NCBI GenBank assembly: GCA_026707445.1
Contig: JAPOWV010000071.1
Span: 97,880-161,879 of the forward strand
Source: Gammaproteobacteria bacterium
GTDB taxonomy: Bacteria > Pseudomonadota > Gammaproteobacteria > Steroidobacterales > Foliamicaceae
Length of the DNA stretch: 64,000 nucleotides
Reading direction: 5' to 3'
Made by a program: the position numbers and the translations under genes. Positions 36,731 through 45,512 of this stretch are shown piece by piece (within the stretch, counting starts at the first letter, position 1; the number at the start of each line of letters is the position of its first letter). The notes under the pieces were generated by a model. It saw only the letters and a list, made by a program, of their open reading frames with translations. It made no database searches and was not told the DNA's origin.

Positions 36731-38838
36731 CTTCCCAGTTCCTCAAAATTCTCCATGATCGTCGCCGCTAGGGTGGTTGCCTCGGCATTTAGGCTCTCAA
36801 TTTCGACGTGGATCTCGTGCAAGACTTCCTTGAAGTCAAAATCCTCCTCCTCCTCGGGCGCGACACCGACATAGCGGCCGGGCGTCAGGCTCCAGTCGTG
36901 TACCTTCATCTCTCTGCGGTCGACCAATTTCACGAGTCCTTCCACATCGCACAACTTAGCTTCCGGGAAACGCTTCTGAAGCCAATCGGCCTGACGCACG
37001 AAATACCGCGCCCACTTCAGTGCATCAACGGCTCCGGTCCGTCCTTCCTCCAGTTCCCGCCGCGCCTTGTTGATATCGGCATTGGCCCAAAGATCCGACT
37101 CTCGTGCGGCGAGTTCCTGCACGGCGATATCAACCATGCGGCCCGAGAGCTTTGCCGCCAGATCAATCTGTTTGGTTAGATCTCGGCAGCGTTCGGCCGT
37201 CTCGTGCAGGCTTTCCCGCGCCGCATGAAGGGCGGCATTATCCCGCGCCCCGCCGTTCCCGCCCTCGTTCCAGTCGGCGGCCCGCGGCGCAGCTTCGGCC
37301 GCGAACTCCTCGATGCCAACGGATAACGCGGCCTTTGTGGAGGTCAACTCCTTCCAGGTTTCAGCCAGCGAATCGGGATCGTGCTTCCCGGCCGCAAAGG
37401 GTTCGGTCAGGTCGATCAGCTTGCCGAGGGCCTTCTCGAAACTCCTCAGCGGCTCGGCGGTTGCCCGACCTTCCTCGATAGCTCGCGCGAGGTAACACTC
37501 GACCAGATCAAGAAAGCGATCCGACTGCCCCCGATAGAGCCAGACGATGGCGGCGATGTTCTTCTGCTGCTCAGGAGAGAAGTCGAAGATGGCGCGCGAG
37601 ACCTTGCGATAGATGTTGCGCGCATCGAGCATCAGTATCTGATCGGCCCGCTCAATGTCTCGCTCCTTCGCGCGGTCGAAGAACCAGAGCTGGCAGGGCA
37701 CGGTTCGGGTGTAGAAGAAGTTGCTGCGGATGTCGATCATCACGTCCACGGCGCCAGTCTCGACCAGCTTCTGGCGCACCTTGGCTTCGTCCCGCCCAGC
37801 GCTGGAGGCTTGTGACGACATAACGACGCCGGCCCGGCCAGTCTTGTTCAAATAGCTGTAGAAATAGGAGAGCCATAGGTAGTTGGCATTCGATATCTTC
37901 TTTGCCTTGTTTACGCCCGGCAGGCCGAACGGCAGGCGTTTGTCCCCCTTGATCTTCTCGGCGTCCACTTCGTCCACGTTGAATGGCGGATTCGCCATCA
38001 CGAAATCGCACTTGCCTGCAAGTTCGTGCGGATCCTTGTAGTAGGTTATGGCTTCATTGCCTGCCCGGATTGCCCCTTCTAGACCGTGGACGGCGAGGTT
38101 GATCTGCGCCAGCCTCGCGGTAGTCTCGTTCTTTTCGTGACCATAGAACGTCACCCGCTCCATAGTGTCCTTGCCCATGTCTTCGATGAAGTGACTCGAT
38201 TGCACGAACATCCCACCTGACCCGCAGGCGGGATCGAGAACGATTCCGTGGCGGGGCTCGATCACGTTGACGATTGTTTGGACGATTGAGGGGGGAGTGA
38301 AGAACTCGCCGTTGTCGTGCGCCTTTTCCCTGGAGAACTCCGCGAGGAAGTATTCGTAGATACGGCCGAACACATCGCCAGAGGCTGTGCGCAACGCTTC
38401 GGAGTCGAAGGTCCGCATCATGTCTTCCAGCACATCGTCCTCGAAACGCTCGTAGTCGCGCGGAAGTTGACCCGCTAGCGGAGTAAAGTAGCCTTCCACG
38501 GTCTCCATCGCAGCATTCACAGCAGCACCGAGATTGCCCTCCTTGGCGAGATTGAGCAGAACGTCGTAGCGCGCCGCTCTGGGTAGCATGAGGGCCCGGC
38601 GTCTGGTGAAATCAGCCTTGACCAGCGGCCGGTCCGGCATCCTGCCGGCGGCCTTGTCTTTTTCAATTGCCGTTATGGCTTCGTAGTAGCGATTCGTCGC
38701 GTGCCGAAGGAAGATCAGGCCCAGTATCGGCATGAAATACTCGTTCGATGCGAGGTTCGAATTGGCCCGCAGGTTGTCCGCGACCTTCCAGAGGTCCGCC
38801 TCGAATTTTTCGATTCCGGTCAGGTGATCTGCAAACAT
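36727..38838 (-). CDS. hsdM: type I restriction-modification DNA adenine methylase HsdM
   Basis: HsdM methylates N6 of adenine in the sequence chosen by HsdS. The 703-residue product has the N-terminal helical domain (FEADLWKVADNLR), the SAM-binding motif DPACGSGGMFVQS and the catalytic NPPF (MANPPFNVDEVD). It is longer than the classic 500-residue HsdM, with a C-terminal charged extension of about 200 residues that contains a likely coiled coil. It is the first gene of the operon; no strong ribosome-binding site precedes the ATG at 38838. It is divergent from the MBL/E2-E1-JAB operon. Confidence 0.96.
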   Translation of the reverse strand: MFADHLTGIEKFEADLWKVADNLRANSNLASNEYFMPILGLIFLRHATNRYYEAITAIEKDKAAGRMPDRPLVKADFTRRRALMLPRAARYDVLLNLAKEGNLGAAVNAAMETVEGYFTPLAGQLPRDYERFEDDVLEDMMRTFDSEALRTASGDVFGRIYEYFLAEFSREKAHDNGEFFTPPSIVQTIVNVIEPRHGIVLDPACGSGGMFVQSSHFIEDMGKDTMERVTFYGHEKNETTARLAQINLAVHGLEGAIRAGNEAITYYKDPHELAGKCDFVMANPPFNVDEVDAEKIKGDKRLPFGLPGVNKAKKISNANYLWLSYFYSYLNKTGRAGVVMSSQASSAGRDEAKVRQKLVETGAVDVMIDIRSNFFYTRTVPCQLWFFDRAKERDIERADQILMLDARNIYRKVSRAIFDFSPEQQKNIAAIVWLYRGQSDRFLDLVECYLARAIEEGRATAEPLRSFEKALGKLIDLTEPFAAGKHDPDSLAETWKELTSTKAALSVGIEEFAAEAAPRAADWNEGGNGGARDNAALHAARESLHETAERCRDLTKQIDLAAKLSGRMVDIAVQELAARESDLWANADINKARRELEEGRTGAVDALKWARYFVRQADWLQKRFPEAKLCDVEGLVKLVDRREMKVHDWSLTPGRYVGVAPEEEEDFDFKEVLHEIHVEIESLNAEATTLAATIMENFEELGR

Positions 38839-39061
38839 TCGTTGAGTGTCGCCTGCTTATTTGTCTTTTGGTGGAGAGGAATACAAATGGTGCCATATCG
38901 TGGGAACGAATTCCGAATTCACGCAGGCTAAAATTGGCGTCCAAGTCCGTTCGTCGCAGACCTACCCTCGCTTAAGGACTGGGGCATATTGCAGCGCCTT
39001 TCACAGCGTAATCGATACGGTCGGATCCTAACTCTCGAAGACGCTTGAAGGAGCAGTAACT
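38839..39061. promoter_or_regulatory. divergent intergenic region between hsdM and the MBL/E2-E1-JAB operon
   Basis: This AT-richer 223-base region must hold the promoters of both defence operons. The only element I can support is a strong ribosome-binding site, AAGGAG at about 39048, nine bases before the MBL start codon. No gene or clear operator palindrome was seen. Its shared position suggests that the two systems could be co-regulated. Confidence 0.5.
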
Positions 39062-40186
39062 ATGGCTTTTGAGTTACCAACAAGCGGACTAGTTTTTTGG
39101 CCTGTGGGGAACGGCGATAGCACAACTATCGTTGTGAATGAAGAAACCAACCTACAGGTTGATCTGAATCACCTTGAGAAGTCGGAGGACGACGACGATC
39201 CTACTTGGCCCGTTGTCGATGAACTAATTGAACGCTTGCCGGAGATCAATGGGCGCCCGTATTTGGCTGCATTTGCCCTAACACACCCCGATCAAGATCA
39301 CTGCCGGGGCTTCGGCAAGCTACTTGCTGAAATTGAAGTTGGCGAACTGTGGTTCACGCCCAGGATATTTCGCGAGTACAACAAGGACCTTTGTGACGAT
39401 GCAAAGGCATTCAAAAAAGAGGCGGAACGCCGCATCAAGGAAACAATTCAGGCCCAAGGGGATCCAGGAGCAGGAAACCGCGTTCGTGTTTTCGGTTACT
39501 CGGAAATCTTGGAGGAGGATGACTTCGAGAGTTTCCCGGAAGATCGGCTAACCGTGCCGGGCAACGAGGTTACGGTTGTGGACGAGAAAGATGTCGCTCA
39601 CGAATTCAGGGCCTTTGTGCATGCCCCGTTTAAGGGTGATGATGCCGGCGATCGCAACGACACGAGCCTCGGATTGCAAGTCACAGTAAGCGATGGCACC
39701 CAAGAACTTCGCGCCCTGCTCCTTGGCGACCTCTCTTACCCAATCATCAAACGCATCTTCAACGTAAGCACGGAGGGTGATCTTGCCTGGAACGTGCTAC
39801 TTGCACCGCACCACTGTTCCAAATCAGCAATGTATTGGAAGGATGACGACGATGAGGATGAAGAGCTAAAGAGGCATATCGTGGATGAAATGGATGACGC
39901 GGCTCAAGAACCGAATCACATAGTTTCGAGCTCCAATCCCGTGCCATCATCCAATCAACCTGGGGACAACCCCCCGCACGCAAAGGCGAAGAATCAGTAC
40001 GAAACGATTACCGACTCTTTCCTGTGCACGATGGACCAAGACGAGCCGATAGTTGCTGAGATTGATGACGGGAAGATAGTGTTCGCCGGATCTGCCGCCG
40101 CCGCTTTGTCAGCATCTCAAGCTGCGGACAAAGCGCAGGGATCGAACGAACCACCCGAGGATGCTCATACCTACGGGCTGGCTTGA
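39062..40186 (+). CDS. ComEC/Rec2-type MBL-fold protein, first gene of ubiquitin-like defence operon
   Basis: This 374-residue cytoplasmic protein has the ComEC-type MBL metal motif THPDQDHCRGF (H-x-D-x-D-H), a later aspartate in LLLGDLSYP, and APHHCSKSAMY, the equivalent of the PHHGS loop. It is a predicted metal-dependent hydrolase, possibly acting on nucleic acid or a cyclic nucleotide. Acidic runs at about 43-47 and 260-268 are notable. After about residue 290 the sequence turns low-complexity and charged, ending EDAHTYGLA, which looks disordered. The next gene starts inside its stop codon (TGATG), so production of the two proteins is coupled. It takes the place that a CD-NTase has in type II CBASS. 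Confidence 0.85.
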   Translation: MAFELPTSGLVFWPVGNGDSTTIVVNEETNLQVDLNHLEKSEDDDDPTWPVVDELIERLPEINGRPYLAAFALTHPDQDHCRGFGKLLAEIEVGELWFTPRIFREYNKDLCDDAKAFKKEAERRIKETIQAQGDPGAGNRVRVFGYSEILEEDDFESFPEDRLTVPGNEVTVVDEKDVAHEFRAFVHAPFKGDDAGDRNDTSLGLQVTVSDGTQELRALLLGDLSYPIIKRIFNVSTEGDLAWNVLLAPHHCSKSAMYWKDDDDEDEELKRHIVDEMDDAAQEPNHIVSSSNPVPSSNQPGDNPPHAKAKNQYETITDSFLCTMDQDEPIVAEIDDGKIVFAGSAAAALSASQAADKAQGSNEPPEDAHTYGLA

Positions 40187-43100
40187 TGACTGATGCGTTC
40201 CACCTAGCCCAAGAACAATTACGGGAGATCGCAGAGGCATCAGACGGCAGCGTTCTTCTACATGACCAGAGAGAGGGATCGGCCAATTACGACCTGTTTG
40301 ATCTGAGCATTCGCTTTGACGGCCTGGAGAAGGTAGATGAAGGCCTTCGCGTGCGAGCACGCGAGCGATTTCGCATATATGTCCCGCGAAGCTTTCCGTT
40401 TGAGCATCCCGTAGTTCACACACTACACACTCGTTTCGCGGGATTTCATCATGTTCAGTGGCGGCGTCAATTGTGCTTGTATGCAAGCGCCGCCGATTGG
40501 CGCCCGGAAGCGGGCATGTACGGCTTCATCAGAAGGCTGGACGCGTGGATTCGTGATGCGGCGCTTAACAAACTAGACCCAGATGATGCGCCACTGCATC
40601 CACCAGTAGCTTATAGCTCGGTAGACCACCTAATCGTGCCGCGGGCGAATACGCCGGTTGTGACGGGCTCGCCGTGGTTCGGAATCGCTGAACTTCGGAG
40701 TCAGAATGGCCGCACGGAAATCGTAGGATGGGGGGAACCAGACGAACAACGCCCGGAACTATTCGCACCAGCAATCCTCCTTCAGGAGAGTCTTCCATTC
40801 GAATACCCTTCAACGGTTAAAGCGCTGCTAGACGAACTTGAGTCTCACGGTATCGAATATGCGCCTTTTGTGTGGCAACTGGCACGGCACGCACTAGAAA
40901 GCGGTGCACAACACCCGCTCTTGGTGGTATTGGGGACACCAATGCGTCGGGTTAGCCCAGGAGGCCCTTCTCTGCAACACCTAGCCGTATGGCAAGTCTC
41001 GCGTGAGGATGCCAACAAGCTGCGAACAATGCTCGCTGCTTCAACGCTCGGAGTTAAGGAAGAGAAGGAAACAGCGATTCGGGAGGTAGTTGAATGGTCA
41101 ATCTCGGCCGAAGTTGGATGGTGCAAAGTTCACGAGATGCGTCCCGAGGTGACGAATAGGCGAGACAAATCATCTGCCATGGCTTGGTTTCAAGGCAAAA
41201 GTGTTGCGATATGGGGATGTGGTGCGATTGGAACGCATGTGGCCGAGTCCGTCGTTAGGGCCGGAGTTAGCCGTGTAGAACTTGCTGACAAGTCCACGGT
41301 CGGACCAGGCATCCTAGTGCGCCAAAACTTCGAGGATGCGGACATTGGAACGCCCAAAGCCCTTGCGCTGGCTGAGCGGCTACAGCGAATTGAACCCAAT
41401 GTAACGACCTGTGTGTCGACTGAGAACCTCATCTTGAGGATCACAGGCGAGAGTCCGTTTCCGAATGTGGACTTGATCATCGACTGCACAGCTTCTCTAG
41501 CCGTTCGTACAGCAATGGAATACGCGCTTCAGGATATCGAATTACGCCCTGCAATTGCTTCAATTGCAGTCGACGGTGTAGCTCAATCCGGCCTTGCAAC
41601 CTTCTCTACGCCCAGACACAGTGGAGGCTCGCTTGACTTGATTCGACGGCTAAAGCTGGAAGCTTGTAGAAAACCAAAATTATCGAATCTGCTCGAAGCA
41701 TTCTGGTCAGAGAAACGCGAACGCTTTCAGCCGGAACCTGGCTGTTCGGAACCTACTTTCGTTGGTTCAGATGCCGACCTTGCCGGGCTTTCCTCCCGCG
41801 CTCTCAATGCTGTGGCCCATGCAGCCGCGACGCTAGGCAAACAACACACAGGTGCAGGCTGGCTCTTCGAAGCACGGGGATCTATCCATGCCTTCAAGTG
41901 GGCTCCGGACCACACGCTTTGTGGCGGTGGACAAAAATACTCCGTCAGGGTGAGCCCGCTCGCCATGCGAGAAATGCGCGGTTGGGCAAGAAGGTCGGCA
42001 CGCACGGTCGGAAAGGAAATTGAGACTGGCGGTTTGATCTTTGGTGAGATCAACGACGCGGTCAGCGTCCTTTGGGTGACAGAGGTGGAGGGACCGCCAC
42101 CCGACAGCGATGCTACTGAGCATCATTTCACCTGCGGAATTGAAGGCATGGCAGAGGCTTCCGAAGAGAAACGATCCAGGTTTCGCGGATCAGTCGCCTG
42201 CATAGGCAGTTGGCATACGCACCCCTCCTCAACACCGCATCCGAGTAACATTGACTTGGGTGCCGTCTTGCAACTCATCGGTGTTCCTGACTCTACGAGA
42301 AAGACCTGTCTCCTCTTAATTCTCTCGGGCAGCCCCGACAATCCAGAACTTGGTGTTCATACCTTTCGGAGAAAGCGCTCAGACGAGAAAGTCATCCATC
42401 TCGAACAAAACACGAACTCAACGCTTCGACTTGGGAGTGAACAAAGCAAGACAGCCAACCTGGGACTTGCCCTTTCCGGGGGCGGTTCGCGGGCTATCGC
42501 ATTTCATCTGGGATGTTTTCGCGCCCTGCATGATCTAAGGCTATTGGACCGTGTCCAAGTAGTCTCAAGCGTTTCGGGCGGATCTGTCATTGGAGGCATA
42601 TACGCCTACGGCAGCAATTCGTTTGAGGAGTTCGATGAACGTGTAACCAAGCTGCTCAAAAGGGGGCTTCACTGGGACATCATTTTTCGGACGCTAAGTC
42701 CAAAATCAATATGGAGGGTGTTGCTGAACGGAGCGGCCGCAAGCGCCATTTCCATTGTGCGGCTGCTTCAGCAACTCGTTCGCGCTGCGACCCGCACCAG
42801 AGTTCCACTTCGCCTGACGCCACCTCCACTGCGATCGTACAGTCGCACGGAAGCGTTTCGGGAGGTAATCGCCCGCAAGCTTTTTGGCGAAACGTTGGTG
42901 CGCGACGTAAAGCGGGCCTCGCTCGACACCGTAATCAATGCGACCGACCTGCGAACTGGTTCTGCATTTCGGTTCGGAAGCAAGCAGAGCGGTTGCTGGC
43001 GATTCGGAAAAATCAAACCCGAAGACGCGTTCGTTGCAGATGCCGTGGCAGCTTCAGCTGCATATCCGATTTTCCTTCCCGCCCTTGATCGGAGGTATCA

Positions 43101-43593
43101 ATTCACCAGGAATGACGGCGCTACCGTTCTTGAGCGTGTACTGCTTTCCGATGGCGGCGTCTACGAGAATCTTGGCGTAAGCCCTATGGAGCCGGGTAGA
43201 ACGCCTTCTTTCAGCACAAACGTCTTTGACCCCGACTACATCATTTCTTGCGACGCTGGGGCTGGACTATTCGACGACCAAAGTTTTTCTCTGCGGTGGC
43301 CGGGTCGCATGGAGAGATCATTCAGTACAGTTTTTCGCAAGGTTCAGGATGCTACAAGAAAACGACTACACCAATTTGCTGATTCGGGGGATATTTCGGG
43401 TTTCGCACTCTGCTATCTCGGACAGCAGGACCGTGCTTTGCCCTGGATACCGGGCAATCTCCCCAAGAGGGAAGAGGTACGCGACTACCCAACCAATTTT
43501 GCAGCCATGTCCTTGGAGGATATCAAGCGGCTAGCGCTCCGAGGAGAACTATTGATGAGGCTTCTTATCGCCTATTACCTCCCAGATCTTTGA
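40186..43593 (+). CDS. four-domain fusion: E2-like, E1/ThiF-like, JAB/JAMM protease and patatin phospholipase
   Basis: This single 1135-residue protein holds a whole conjugation-deconjugation-effector set. Residues 1-130 resemble a ubiquitin-conjugating E2 fold, with candidate catalytic C97 in RRQLCLY after FPFEHPVVH. After a linker-like region, 336-560 is a ThiF/E1 domain: WGCGAIGTH, D368, R379 and K391 for adenylation, and candidate thioester cysteine C520 in PGCSEPTFVGS. Residues 583-735 are a JAB domain with a complete JAMM zinc set: E613, H677-T-H679, S687 and D690. From 757 to the end is a patatin-like lipase: oxyanion loop GGGSR at 765-769, nucleophile S797 in SVSGGS, and D989-G-G. All active sites look intact. 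E1, E2 and JAB match Cap2/Cap3 logic, and patatin is the CapV-type membrane-degrading effector of CBASS. No CD-NTase or ubiquitin-like gene is adjacent. Confidence 0.88.
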   Translation: MTDAFHLAQEQLREIAEASDGSVLLHDQREGSANYDLFDLSIRFDGLEKVDEGLRVRARERFRIYVPRSFPFEHPVVHTLHTRFAGFHHVQWRRQLCLYASAADWRPEAGMYGFIRRLDAWIRDAALNKLDPDDAPLHPPVAYSSVDHLIVPRANTPVVTGSPWFGIAELRSQNGRTEIVGWGEPDEQRPELFAPAILLQESLPFEYPSTVKALLDELESHGIEYAPFVWQLARHALESGAQHPLLVVLGTPMRRVSPGGPSLQHLAVWQVSREDANKLRTMLAASTLGVKEEKETAIREVVEWSISAEVGWCKVHEMRPEVTNRRDKSSAMAWFQGKSVAIWGCGAIGTHVAESVVRAGVSRVELADKSTVGPGILVRQNFEDADIGTPKALALAERLQRIEPNVTTCVSTENLILRITGESPFPNVDLIIDCTASLAVRTAMEYALQDIELRPAIASIAVDGVAQSGLATFSTPRHSGGSLDLIRRLKLEACRKPKLSNLLEAFWSEKRERFQPEPGCSEPTFVGSDADLAGLSSRALNAVAHAAATLGKQHTGAGWLFEARGSIHAFKWAPDHTLCGGGQKYSVRVSPLAMREMRGWARRSARTVGKEIETGGLIFGEINDAVSVLWVTEVEGPPPDSDATEHHFTCGIEGMAEASEEKRSRFRGSVACIGSWHTHPSSTPHPSNIDLGAVLQLIGVPDSTRKTCLLLILSGSPDNPELGVHTFRRKRSDEKVIHLEQNTNSTLRLGSEQSKTANLGLALSGGGSRAIAFHLGCFRALHDLRLLDRVQVVSSVSGGSVIGGIYAYGSNSFEEFDERVTKLLKRGLHWDIIFRTLSPKSIWRVLLNGAAASAISIVRLLQQLVRAATRTRVPLRLTPPPLRSYSRTEAFREVIARKLFGETLVRDVKRASLDTVINATDLRTGSAFRFGSKQSGCWRFGKIKPEDAFVADAVAASAAYPIFLPALDRRYQFTRNDGATVLERVLLSDGGVYENLGVSPMEPGRTPSFSTNVFDPDYIISCDAGAGLFDDQSFSLRWPGRMERSFSTVFRKVQDATRKRLHQFADSGDISGFALCYLGQQDRALPWIPGNLPKREEVRDYPTNFAAMSLEDIKRLALRGELLMRLLIAYYLPDL

Positions 43594-43806
43594 CGACAGG
43601 TCTCTATCCGTTGAATCTATTCGCAACACGATAGAAGATTGGGCGTGAGAATTGAGACAGGGGACGCGCAAGACGGCACAGAAAGTATCCCGCGCTCTTA
43701 ACCTGCTCTTCTGGGCGGAATTCGGCTAACGGATTCGAGTCGCCGTGTGGGCGCAACGGGGTGCCCTCGCAGTTTTTTTGTGGGCCTATCGAGACTAACG
43801 CGCTTT
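43594..43806. other. intergenic gap between convergent defence units
   Basis: These 213 bases separate the stop of the four-domain gene from the stop of the second MBL gene. A T-run of seven follows an imperfect GC-rich hairpin (GGGCGC/GTGCCC with one wobble pair, near 43749-43766), which could be a weak terminator for plus-strand transcription. No gene is supported; an 85-codon minus-strand frame crosses it and the MBL gene end but lacks any recognisable feature. Confidence 0.4.
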
Positions 43807-44895
43807 TCAAGAGCTTCTGTCTTGCAGACGGCAGGCGGAACCGAACTTCTGCACCTTCCACCCGGTTCTCCCATCCAGGGGGCGGCGGAGACGAATCGCG
43901 TCGGACGACATCGCCAGCCGCCGAAGCTTGACGCCGGATTCTCCCATGGTTCGGTCAACCATTTTGGGCCGACGTATGGTGGCCTTTGCAGACAAGCTTT
44001 CCCTTGCTGTTGCGTAAGCATTCGTGGTGCATGACAGAATGCGCTCTACATCACTGTGAGTGGGCAGAGCGTGGCCACCCCTACGCCACGGCGTAAGTAC
44101 AGCGAATGGACTGGGCTCCAGCATTTGGGTCCACACGGCTGGGTGGTGAGCGTTTTTTGAGCCGTGGTGAGGCACCTTGAACGCCGACGCTTTGCTGGTG
44201 GGTCGCTCTGCACTTTGCAAGATCTCCACCCATCCGGACCTCTCCAAGTCCGAACCGAGCAGCACCACGATGTTCTCGATCCGGACCCAAAGGACTACTG
44301 CAACGTCGTTGGGAGAAGGGTCTGGCACTCGCCGTTTGCTTTGGCCTTCGCCAGGCATGAGGCTACCAATAGTTCTAATGAAGGCAGCGTAGTTTCTGTC
44401 ACTGGGCGAAAGTGACCAGATTTCACACCCACCTTGGTCCAAAATGAGGCGATTGGCGAGAGCGAGCTTCGGAGTTTGCCCGGGCGTCCTTTGCAAAAGG
44501 CATGAGAAGACTTCGTGCATCTCTCGGATCCCCGAACCAGCGGAAGAAAGATGGCGGCCCTCCATTGCGCGAACAGCGGCGAGAAACTCCTTCCTGGCAA
44601 GCGCGCTGGCGCAACAGAAGGTCGCGCGGGTGCAGTGCTCGACGAGTTGCGCCATTCCGCGTATGTGATCGTCGTGCCAGTGCGTGGCCACGATCAAGGC
44701 AACGTCCCTGGCAGGATCAAGACCAATGCTTTCAAGGTAGCGCAAAGCTCGTGGCTCTCCGTCTTCATTTAGGCAGGAGTCAATCAGAGCCCATACGCCA
44801 TCCCCGAGGTGCAGGACGATGCTTTCGCCGTAACCAGGTCCGAAAAGTGTTAGTTCAAATTCATCGGCACCCGGCGGAGCTTCGGACGCTTTCAC
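43807..44895 (-). CDS. second ComEC-type MBL-fold hydrolase of the defence island
   Basis: This 362-residue protein has an MBL motif THWHDDHIRG (H-x-H-x-D-H), an aspartate in LLGSDLERSG, and KVPHHGSKNAHHP, the HHGS loop typical of ComEC/Rec2-like proteins. The N-terminus FELTLFGPGYGESIVLHLGDG is the usual first strand pair of the fold, leading to ALIDS. It is not similar in detail to the MBL protein at 39062. It is the last gene of a three-gene minus-strand unit, sharing an ATGA overlap with the preceding gene. A nuclease or phosphodiesterase role in defence is plausible but only inferred from family and place. Confidence 0.82.
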   Translation of the reverse strand: MKASEAPPGADEFELTLFGPGYGESIVLHLGDGVWALIDSCLNEDGEPRALRYLESIGLDPARDVALIVATHWHDDHIRGMAQLVEHCTRATFCCASALARKEFLAAVRAMEGRHLSSAGSGIREMHEVFSCLLQRTPGQTPKLALANRLILDQGGCEIWSLSPSDRNYAAFIRTIGSLMPGEGQSKRRVPDPSPNDVAVVLWVRIENIVVLLGSDLERSGWVEILQSAERPTSKASAFKVPHHGSKNAHHPAVWTQMLEPSPFAVLTPWRRGGHALPTHSDVERILSCTTNAYATARESLSAKATIRRPKMVDRTMGESGVKLRRLAMSSDAIRLRRPLDGRTGWKVQKFGSACRLQDRSS

Positions 44896-45500
44896 AAATC
44901 AAGGGACCGAATGATTTCATTAGCCCACGCCTCACCATCGCGAAGGTCGCTCCTGGTGACCACTGGCAGGTCGCGAAAAACAATTTGGGATACGCGCTTC
45001 TTCGTTCCTGACGCGGAACGCTCGTAACCGATGACCCACCGGAAAATACTCCCGACTTGCATGTCGGCGGAATCATCATCCGAAACTTCAACCAGCGGAA
45101 TAAGCGCCTCTTCTTCCTCATATGTTGCGCCGACGGTCAAGTCCACAAGCCGCGCCACAAAATCGGTCTCGCCAATTTCAATGACGTATCCTTCCCACTC
45201 CTGAATTGCGTGAAAAGTTACACTTGGTTGCGCTGGGACGCGCAGTTGCGGGAAGTCCAAAATCCGAGAGAAGCTGTCGCTGGCCGGTTCCTGGACGGGC
45301 GCCGCTCGCGGAAATTCCGGCTGCGCGCCTATATCTTTCTCTCCTGTTGCCGGAGCCACCTCTGTGTGCGCCAACACCAGGTTAACGGCCTCTTTGGCTT
45401 GCCGAACGATTCTGTTCCCCGCAGAATCCACCTTGCCATTGCCGGAGAATCCAGCGGTAGATACATCGTGAATTGTGAGAGATTGCGTTGACTGCGACAT
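44892..45500 (-). CDS. uncharacterised protein in MBL three-gene unit
   Basis: I do not recognise this 202-residue protein. The first 85 residues are polar, proline- and alanine-containing and likely disordered. The rest (about 90-200) looks like a compact beta-rich domain: YVIEIGETDFVARLVDL, then an acidic loop, GSIFRWVIGYERS, and a basic strand TKKRVSQIVFRDLPV. There is no signal peptide or membrane helix. Tight coupling with the downstream MBL gene (ATGA) and 12 bases to the upstream gene show that the three act together. It could be an inhibitor or substrate-recruiting partner of the MBL enzyme, which is inference only. Confidence 0.7.
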   Translation of the reverse strand: MSQSTQSLTIHDVSTAGFSGNGKVDSAGNRIVRQAKEAVNLVLAHTEVAPATGEKDIGAQPEFPRAAPVQEPASDSFSRILDFPQLRVPAQPSVTFHAIQEWEGYVIEIGETDFVARLVDLTVGATYEEEEALIPLVEVSDDDSADMQVGSIFRWVIGYERSASGTKKRVSQIVFRDLPVVTRSDLRDGEAWANEIIRSLDL

Positions 45501-45512
45501 GAGGTGAAACCT

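Noticed and set aside
43604..43861. 85-codon minus-strand frame as a possible small ubiquitin-like protein for the E1/E2 system.
   Set aside because: It overlaps the end of the MBL gene, has no Gly-Gly terminus, no ribosome-binding site and no beta-grasp pattern.
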